Of a DNA stretch of 64,000 bases, positions 41,977 to 51,700 are shown in pieces. Position numbers and translations under genes: made by a program. Each line of letters opens with the position of its first letter. The first letter of the stretch is position 1. This stretch comes from Arcicella rosea. Its GTDB lineage: Bacteria; Bacteroidota; Bacteroidia; Cytophagales; Spirosomataceae. The stretch covers positions 1 to 64,000 of the forward strand of contig NZ_JBEUMS010000022.1 of the NCBI RefSeq assembly GCF_040543805.1, written 5' to 3'. The notes beneath the pieces are model-generated. The model searched no databases. It worked only from the letters and a program-made list of their open reading frames with translations, and was not told the DNA's origin.

Positions 41977-42693
41977 ATGTCACTTCAAAATAAAACCATT
42001 TTAGTCACAGGAGCGAGCAAAGGTATTGGTAGAGCATTGGCTTTATTATTAGCAGATAAAGGCGTAAATCTTAGTCTTGTAGCCAGAAGCGAAGCCGAAC
42101 TTGTTAGTTTAAAAAGTGAAATCGAAGCCAAAGGAGCTAAAGCTGAAATATTTGTAGGTTCTGTGGGCGATGACGTTTTCGTAAAAGCATGTATTTCTGC
42201 AACGATAGAAATATTTGGTAAAATTGATGCTTTGATTAACAATGCTGGATTCGGAATTTTCAAACAAGCTAGCGACATCAGTACTGAAGAATGGGATTCA
42301 ATTTATGAAACCAATGTAAAAGGCACTTTCTTGTTTTGTCGTGAAGCCATTCCATTCATGAAATCTGCTGGCGAAGGACACATCATCAACATTGCATCAG
42401 ATGTTGCCAAACGAGTTTTTGATGGTGGTTCACTATACTGTTCATCAAAATATGCTCAAGATGCTTTCTCGATGGCATTACGCAAAGAAGTTCGCAAAGA
42501 CGGCATCAAAGTATCGGTAGTATATTCAGGTTTAGTGGATACTTATTTCCATACTCGTGAAGAAGGCGACCCTTATCAAGCCAAATATTTAACTTCACAA
42601 AACATGGCTGATACAATTACTTATATTCTCGAAGCCCCAAAACATGTGGTGATTGATGAATTGATGATTCACCCAATGAGTCAGGATTATTAA
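41977..42693 (+). CDS. Short-chain dehydrogenase/reductase
   Basis: A 238-residue classical SDR: TGASKGIG at 11-18 (NAD(P) binding), NNAG at 88-91, and the active site Y154-x-x-x-K158 in LYCSSKYAQ with S141 (NIASD) upstream. The arginine at position 37 (VARSEAE) after the second strand favours NADP. The substrate is not evident; members close to this are often annotated as 3-oxoacyl-ACP reductase-like. It converges on the giant gene with a shared terminator. Confidence 0.9.
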   Translation: MSLQNKTILVTGASKGIGRALALLLADKGVNLSLVARSEAELVSLKSEIEAKGAKAEIFVGSVGDDVFVKACISATIEIFGKIDALINNAGFGIFKQASDISTEEWDSIYETNVKGTFLFCREAIPFMKSAGEGHIINIASDVAKRVFDGGSLYCSSKYAQDAFSMALRKEVRKDGIKVSVVYSGLVDTYFHTREEGDPYQAKYLTSQNMADTITYILEAPKHVVIDELMIHPMSQDY

Positions 42694-42707
42694 CAGAAGT
42701 CTATTAA

Positions 42708-42743
42708 AATTTAGGGTAACCCAGATTTGGATTACCCTAAATT
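42708..42743. terminator. Bidirectional terminator, SDR and giant gene
   Basis: AATTTAGGGTAA (42708-42719) pairs with TTACCCTAAATT (42732-42743), exactly between the convergent stops at 42693 and 42758. Confidence 0.85.
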
Positions 42744-42757
42744 AAACCAACAACAAT

Positions 42758-45700
42758 TTATTCTAACAAAACCTTTCCAGTTTTTCGATATTCTTGATAT
42801 TGAATCAAGTAAAAATAAGAACCTTTACTAAGGTTGATTAATGGAATCTTCGTTTTCTTGACAAAAGTACTTTCCAAAACTTGCTGACCAATCATATTAT
42901 ACAACTGGATTGTAGCTTCACCTTCTAAATCTGTTTCAACATTGAGTTCTTCTTTAGCAGGATTTGGGAAAACCTTAAACTCAATCCTTGTATCAGGCTT
43001 TGAAGGATTTGCATCCAACCTAGCAGCCTCGTACATAGAACCTGTGCTAGTCGTAGTCAAATCAGGATTTACTTTAATCGCATTACTTGCCGAACTCACA
43101 CAACCATTCACTGTACAAGTAGCCGTATAAGTCGTAGCAGTACTTGGGCTTACTGTGATAGAATTTCCAGTTGAACCATTACTCCAAGTAACTGTACCAG
43201 TACAGCCTGTGGCGTTGAGGGTGGTTGTAGTAGTTTTGTTTTCTTTGATTTTTACAATCCAATAATCCATTTGGCGATTGGAAGACTTTGATGAACCTCC
43301 GAATATATATCCACCATCTGAGGTTGGAGATATGTCATATATACCAGGGTCAGTCCCAATTCCTCCAAAAGTTTTATCCCAAATTTTTTGCCCATTAGCA
43401 TCCATTTTGATAAGCCAATGACCCTGAGTATCTTCAGATTTATTCAAACCAATACCTGAGTAAGAAGAACCTCCTAATAAAAATCCTCCGTCTGCAGTAG
43501 TCATAATTTTTATAAGTTTATCATTCATACTTCCTCCAAAAGTTTTATCCCAAATTTTTGTGCCTTTGCTATCAAGTTTAACAATCCAAAAATCATCATA
43601 TCCTACATCCCCTCTATAATTTTCAGATTTATCACCACTGATACTTGAACGAGAACTCCCTCCCAGCAAAAAACCTCCATCTGATGTTTGAACAATATCT
43701 GGAGATGCATCATTATTATCTCCTCCCAAGGTTTTATCCCAAATTTTTGTTCCATTTGCATCTATTTTTACAATCCAATAATCGGAAGAATAAAGACCTT
43801 TACTATTTTCAGATTTATCTCCCCCAATATTTGAGTGAGAATCCCCTGCTAATAAATAACCACCATCTGAGGTTTTTATGATACTCGAAAGTGTTTCATG
43901 ACCAGCAGCCCCATAAAACTTAGTCCATTGTTTATTTCCATTTGCATCAACTTTTATTACTAAATAATCAAGGTATCCATTAGTACCTGATGATAAAGAG
44001 GAACCACCAATTAAAAATCCTCCATCTGAGGTACTTATTATTTTAACAAGATAATCCTCTGCTATTCCTCCAAAAGTTTTATCCCAGATTTTGTTGCCAT
44101 TAGCATCTATCTTGATAAGCCAGAAATCTATTGCCCCTGTATTTGTGATAGAAGTTGCACCAAGCAAAAATCCTCCATCAGAAGTGGGAATTATTGATCT
44201 TAGACCAATACCACCATTTGCAGCCAGAAAAATGTCTTTGTAAGCTTTATCCCAAATCTTATTGCCGTCAGCATTAATTTTTACAATCCAACCACCCACT
44301 ATATCTTCAGATTTCTCACCACTGATGATGTTTGATGAAGAATTACCTCCCAATAAATAACCACCATCTTGAGTAGGAACAACGCAGCTTAGATTATCAT
44401 ACCAGTTTCCTCCATAAGTTTTCTCCCACTGCTTAACCACGGAACTTACAGTTGTCGATTTAGATGTAATGGTAGGAGCATTCGGTTTAGCTAAAACATT
44501 AACAGTTGTTGCAAGTGAAGAATCACTTTTACAGCCATTGATTGCACAAATAGCTTTATAAGATTTTGTAGCCGTTGGTGAAACAGTTATTGAAGCACCC
44601 GTCAAGCCACCAGTCCAAGTCAAAGTCCCACCAGAACAAGCGGTTGCACTCAACACAGCACTTCCGCCAGCACAAATTGTAGCGTTACTTACTGTGTTTT
44701 TTGGTTGTGTGGGTTTTGGATTTACAGTAACAGTTACCGCAGCACTTGAATCGCTAATAATTCCATTTTGAGAACAAACTACTTTGTAAGTCTTTGTAGC
44801 TGTTGGTGAAACAGTGATACTATTGCCCGTTAAACCATCTGTCCAAGTTAAAGTTCCACCTGTACAAGCAGAAGCAGTTAATGTGGCGTTTGTTCCTGCA
44901 CAGATTGTAGCATTACTTGCTGTAATGGTTGGAGTAGTTGGTTTTGTTACTGTAACAGATACTGTAATGGAATTGCTTACAGTACTTACACAACCATTAA
45001 CCGTACAAGTAGCAGTATAAGTAGTAGCAGTACTTGGGCTGACTGTAATAGAATTCCCAGTAGCACCATTACTCCAAGTGACTGTACCTGTACAGCCTGT
45101 GGCTGTGAGGGTTGGTTTTTGCGAAGATGTGATATTATTGGGGTTACAAACGGAAGCTTTGACTATCCAACAGTATTGATACTGAGTACCTACATCTGTT
45201 TTATCTCCACTTAACCCCGATAAAGAAGTACCTCCTAATAAAAAGCCCCCATCATTTGAAGTAATAATATTTGAAAGCATATCATGGCTATTTCCCCCAA
45301 AAGCTTTATCCCAAACTTTTACTCCATTGGCATCAATTCGTATTGCCCAGTAGTCAGAATTTCCATTCGAGGCTTCGGATTTATCGCCACTTATTCCTGA
45401 AAAAGAGTAACCCGCTAAGATAAATCCACCATCATTTGTATTAGCTATGGCTTTAAAATATTCTGAACTATTACCACCGAAGGCTTTATCCCAAATTTTA
45501 AGCCCATTGGCATTAATTTTTACTGCCCAATAATCAGTATCTCCTTTTAAAGATTGTGTTTTGTCACCGCTCAAACCTGAATAGGAATCTCCCACTAATA
45601 AAAATCCACCATCGCTTGTTGTACTTATATCTCCCAAATATTCAACACTATTTCCACCAAAAGCTTTATCCCAAACTTTAGAGCCATTTGCATTGATTTT

Positions 45701-48700
45701 TACTATCCAATAATCGCTTGCTCCTTTAGAAGTTTCAGATTTATTGCCACTTATTCCTGAACTTGAGTGACCACCCAATAAATATCCTCCATCAGCGGTA
45801 ATTAGTATTTTAGAAAGATATTCTTCATTATCTCCACCAAAAGTTTTATCCCAAACTTTAGAGCCATTAGCATTAATTTTTACTATCCAAAAATCATAAG
45901 TACCTTTTGATGCTTCTGTTTTATCGCCACTGAGTCCAGATAATGACTGTCCCCCCAAAATAAAACCACCGTCAGACGTAGCTACTATACTTTTGGGAGT
46001 ATCTTGAGCATTTCCGCCAAAAGTTTTATCCCAAACCTTAGTGCCATTGGCATTGACTTTAATTACCCAGTAGTCATTTGTGCCCCTGGAAGCTTCCGAT
46101 TTATCAGCACTAATATCTGAATTTGAAATGCCTAATAATACATAGCCTCCATCAGCAGTGGCTAACATACTTGCAAGATTTTCATCTTTTGTTCCCCCAA
46201 AAGTTTTTTCCCAAACTTTGTTACCTTTGGCATCAGTTTTTACAAGCCAATAATCGAGACTACTAGTAATATCAGAGTAGTTCTCTCCACCTATAATATA
46301 TCCACCATCAGGTAAATTTAGCATTACTCTGATATTCTCAGAACCATTTCCTTTAAGCGTTTTATCCCATTGTTTGGTTACAGAATTTGTACAAGTAACA
46401 TTTGAAGAGATTACAGGAGCATTAGGTTTTGGAGTAACAGTAATTGTTGTTACCAAACTTGAATCACTTTTACAACTACCAATTGTACAAAGTACTTTAT
46501 AAGATTTGGTTGCTGTTGGTGAAACGGTAATTGAATTGCCTGTTAATCCACCAGTCCAAGTTAATGTCCCTCCAACACAAGCTGTTGAGGTTAATACTGA
46601 ATTGCCTCCTACACAAATACTTGAATTGCTTGCAGTAATTTTTGGTTGTGTGGGTTTTGGCGTAATAGTAATCGTCGTCGCTAAACTTGAATCACTTTTG
46701 CAGCCACCAATTGTACAAAGTACTTTATAAGATTTCGTAGCTGTTGGTGAAACAGTTATTGAATTGCCTGTTAAACCGCCAGTCCAAGTCAATACTCCAT
46801 TTGTACAAGCTGTTGAGGTTAATACTGAACTGCCACCAACACAAATACTTGAATTGCTTGCAGTAATTATAGGTTGAATCGGTTTAGGTAAAATTGTAAT
46901 CGTTGTCGCTAAACTAGAATCACTTTTGCAACCATTAATTGTACAAAGTGCTTTATAAGATTTCGTAGCTGTTGGTGAAACAGTTATTGAATTGCCTGTT
47001 AATCCACCAGTCCAAGTTAATGTCCCACCTGTACATGCGGTTGCTGTTAATATTGAACTGCCACCAACACAAATATTAGTATTGTTTACGGTGATTTTGG
47101 GTTGTGTAGGTTTTGAAGTAACAGTAATTGTCGTTACCAAACTTGAATCACTTTTACAACTACCAATTGTACAAAGTACTTTATAAGATTTGGTAGATGT
47201 TGGAGAAACAGTAATTGAACTGCCAGTTAATCCGCCTGTCCAAGTCAATACTCCATTTGTACAAGCTGTTGCTGTTAATACTGAACTGCCACCAACACAA
47301 ATACTTGAATTACTCACAATGATTTTAGGTTGTGTAGGTTTAGGAACAACAGTAATCGTCGTTACCAAACTTGAATCACTTTTACAGCCACCAATGGTAC
47401 AAAGTACTTTATAAGATTTAGTTGCGGTTGGTGAAACAGTAATTGAACTGCCAGTTAATCCGCCTGTCCAAGTCAATGTACCTCCAACACAAGCTGTTGA
47501 GGTTAAAACTGAATTACCTCCTACACAAATACTTGAATTGCTTGCAGTGATTTTTGGTTGTGTTGGTTTAGCAATTACATTAATTGTAGTTGCCAAACTT
47601 GAATCACTTTTACAACCACCAATGGTACAAAGTACCTTATAGCTTCTTGTTGAAGTTGGTGAAACAGTAATTGAATTGCCTGCTAATCCACCAGTCCAAG
47701 TTAATGTGCCTCCAACACAAGCTGTTGAGGTTAATACTGAACTGCTTCCAGTACAAACCGTGGCATTGCTCGCAGTGATTTTAGGTTGTGTTGGTTTAGG
47801 AATAACAGTAATTGTCGTCGCTAAACTCGAATCACTTTTACAGCCACCAATTGTACAAAGTACTTTATAGGCTTTTGTCGCAGTTGGCGAAACAATAATT
47901 GAATTACCTGTCAAACCGCCAGTCCAAGTCAATGTTCCCCCTGTACAAGCGGTTGATGTCAATACTGAACTGCTTCCAGTACAAACCGTGGCATTGCTCG
48001 CAGTGATTTTAGGTTGTGTTGGTTTAGGAATAACAGTAATTGTCGTCGCTAAACTCGAATCACTTTTACAGCCACCAATTGTACAAAGTACTTTATAGGC
48101 TTTTGTCGCAGTTGGCGAAACAATAATTGAATTACCTGTCAAACCGCCAGTCCAAGTCAATGTTCCGCCTGTACAAGCGGTTGATGTCAATACTGAACTA
48201 CTTCCAGCACAAATACTTGTATTATTTGCAGTAATTTTTGGTTGAACAGGTTTTTGAATAATAGTAATTGTAGTTGCCAAACTGGAATCACTTTTACAAC
48301 CTCCGATGGTACAAAGTACTTTATAAGTAGTAGTTTTAGTTGGCGAAACAGTAATTGAACTTCCAGTCAAACCGCCAGTCCAAGTTAATGTCCCTCCAAC
48401 ACAAGCACTTGAGGTTAATACTGAACTGCTTCCTACACAAATACTTGAATTGCTTGCAGTAATTTTTGGTTGAATCGGTTTAGGTAAAACAGTAATAGTC
48501 GTAGCTAAACTAGAATCACTTTTACAGCCATTAATAGTACAAAGAGCTTTATAAGATTTCGTTGCGGTTGGTGAAGCCGTAATTGTATTTCCAGTTAATC
48601 CATCAGTCCAAGTCAAAGTTCCATTTGTACAAGCTGTTGAGGTTAATACGGAACTGCTTCCTACACAAATACTTGAATTACTCACAATGATTTTAGGTTG

Positions 48701-51700
48701 AATCGGTTTAGCTACAACCGTAATAGTCGTCGCCAAACTTGAATCACTTTTGCAACCATTAATTGTACAAAGTACTTTATAAGATTTCGTAGCTGTTGGT
48801 GAAACAGTTATTGAACTGCCAGTTAAACCGCCAGTCCAAGTCAATGTCCCTCCTACACAAGCTGTTGAGGTTAATACAGAACTGCTTCCAACACAAATAC
48901 TTGTATTGCTCGCTGTGATTTTTGGTTGTGTAGGTTTTGAAATAACAGTAATCGTAGTCGCCAAACTGGAATCGCTTTTACAACCACCAATGGTACAAAG
49001 TACTTTATAAGATTTGGTTGCGGTTGGTGAAACAGTTATTGAACTGCCAGTTAATCCACCAGTCCAAGTTAATGTCCCTCCTACACAAGCTGTTGAGGTT
49101 AATATAGAACTGCTTCCAGCACAAACCGTGGCATTGCTCGCTGTGATTTTGGGTTGTGTTGGTTTGGGAATAACAGTAATTGTCGTCGCTAAACTCGAAT
49201 CACTTTTACAGCCATTAATTGTACAAAGTACCTTATAGCTTCTTGTTGAAGTTGGTGAAACAGTAATTGAACTGCCAGTTAATCCGCCTGTCCAAGTCAA
49301 TACTCCATTTGTACAAGCTGTTGAGGTTAATACTGAACTGCCACCAACACAAATGCTTGAATTACTCGCAGTGATTATAGGTTGAATCAGTTTAGGTAAA
49401 ATTGTAATCGTTGTAGCCAAACTGGAATCACTTTTACAGCCATTCACTGCACAAAGTGCTTTATAAGATTTCGTAGCTGTTGGTGAAACAGTAATTGAAT
49501 TGCCTGATAATCCACCAGTCCAAGTTAATGTTCCATTTGTACAAGCTGTTGAGGTTAATACGGAACTGCCCCCAACACAAATACTTGAATTGCTTGCAGT
49601 AATTTTTGGTTGTGATGGTTTAGGTAAAACAGTAATAGTCGTAGCCAAACTTGAATCACTTTTGCAACCATTAATTGTACAAAGTACTTTATAAGATTTT
49701 GTAGATGTTGGTGAAACAGTTATTGAAGTTCCAGTTAATCCACTGGTCCAAGTCAAAGTTCCGTTTGTACAAGCTGTTGCTGTTAATACTGAACTGCCAC
49801 CAACACAAATACTTGAATTACTTGCAGTAATTTTTGGTTGTGATGGTTTAGGTACAACAGTAATCGTCGTAGCCAAACTTGAATCACTTTTACAGCCATT
49901 AATTGTACAAAGTACTTTATAAGATTTCGTAGATGTCGGTGAAACAGTAATTGAATTGCCTGTTAATCCGCTAGTCCAAGTTAATGTCCCTCCTAAACAA
50001 GCTGTTGAGGTTAATACAGAACTGCTTCCAGCACAAACCGTGGCATTGCTTACTGTAATCTTTGGTTGAGTTGGTTTTGGTAAAACTGTGATTGTTGTTG
50101 CTAAACTTGAATCACTAATACAATTTTGAACACTACATATTGCTTTATACTTAGTTGTAATAGTAGGAGAAACATTTATATTTATGCCACTTGTACCATT
50201 CGACCATATCACTGTTCCTAAACAACCAGTAGCTCTCAGAATCGCAGTTTGTCCTGAACAAATTACTGCATTTGTGGAGCTAATAAGAGGAGCCTGTGGA
50301 GACGGAACATTATTTGTAACTGTAATAATATTACTTATATCACTCGAACATCCATTCAAAGTGCTAATTGCATAGTATTCGCCTACTTTACTAGCATTGA
50401 TTTGCGTTGATATTAATCCATTTGACCAACGAATATTGCCCTCATCACTTGATGCTGATAGAATTACGTTTCCTCCTTTACAAAAATCGATTGCACTACC
50501 ATTTGAAATGGTTGGTCTATTAGGTTTCTGTTTAAACACAATAGGTTTGGAGTCGCTGTAACGAACAGGATTAGTACTTTTAATGCGAATTCTATATTTA
50601 TCTCCAACAATATTAGGAATACTAGAAACAATTGATGCATTAATTTTTGAATTTAAACGACCAATTTCTGTAGAATAGTCACCAAACAAACCGTCAGAAT
50701 TTGAAACTTGTACAATAAATTCATTATCACTTTCAAATGTCCCTTTTACAGTATATGGGATATTTACTGTTTGTTGATTGCAATACGAATTCGCTACAGA
50801 ACCAATCGAAACAAGTTCATTTGAAGATTGGAATATTTTTGTTCCAACATTACTCCAATTTCCTTTATTATCTTTCGCTCTTAATTGTAGAAAATGTTCT
50901 CCATCTCTCAAATTCAAATTCTTTAAACTTACATCAAATGTAAGATTAGACAATGTCTGTCCCGATGTAAATGGAATTCCAATACCTTTTCCATTACCAG
51001 GGTCAATATCTACAAAATACTCTAATTGTGTTAAATTTGATAGTGCAACATTTGATATTACATTTTTCAGAAAAACCTTGGTTGCAGACACTCCCCAACT
51101 ATTTTTACTATCTTTTGCCCGAATCGTTAAAAAATGTAATCCATCACTTAAAGAACTAGAAATCGGTAAAGTAATATTTAGGTTATCAATAGTATTTTGT
51201 TTTGCAACAGTAATTTGTGTTCCCTTGCCATAACCAGGATCTTTATCATAAAAATATTCTAATTGAGTAATGGTTGATAAAATGCTTTGGCTCAAACTTT
51301 GTTTCACAAATGGTCGTATAGCAACTGAAGTCCAGCTTCCTTTTGAATCTTTAGCTCTTACTGACAAAGTATGTATTCCATCTGAAAGTGTACTTGGCAA
51401 AGAAACATTAAAATCTTTAGTAATTGCAGAGGCATTGGTTATACTTACATTAGTCCCTTTTCCTAAACCAGGGTCTTTGTCAATGAAATATTCTATTGCA
51501 GTAATAGAAATAGCTGTATTTTCACATTCAGAAACATTTATTTTTATAGCATTACTTACGCTACTTGAACAACCATTATTCAAGCAGACAGCAGTATAAG
51601 TAGTAGAAATGGTAGGACTTACCGTAATACTCCTCCCAATATCTCCATTATTCCATTGCGTAACTCCATAGCAAAAGCCAGCACTTAAAATTGTACTTTC

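Noticed and set aside
46430..50077. A regular 228-bp array that might be taken for a CRISPR or satellite locus
   Set aside because: The units have no unique spacers, the period is a multiple of three, and the array is one open frame inside a T9SS protein.
42942..51600. Many open frames of 60-150 codons on the plus strand across the giant gene
   Set aside because: They recur with the 228-bp period and mirror the minus-strand repeats (valine/leucine/proline-rich reverse reading); they are shadows, without starts or families of their own.
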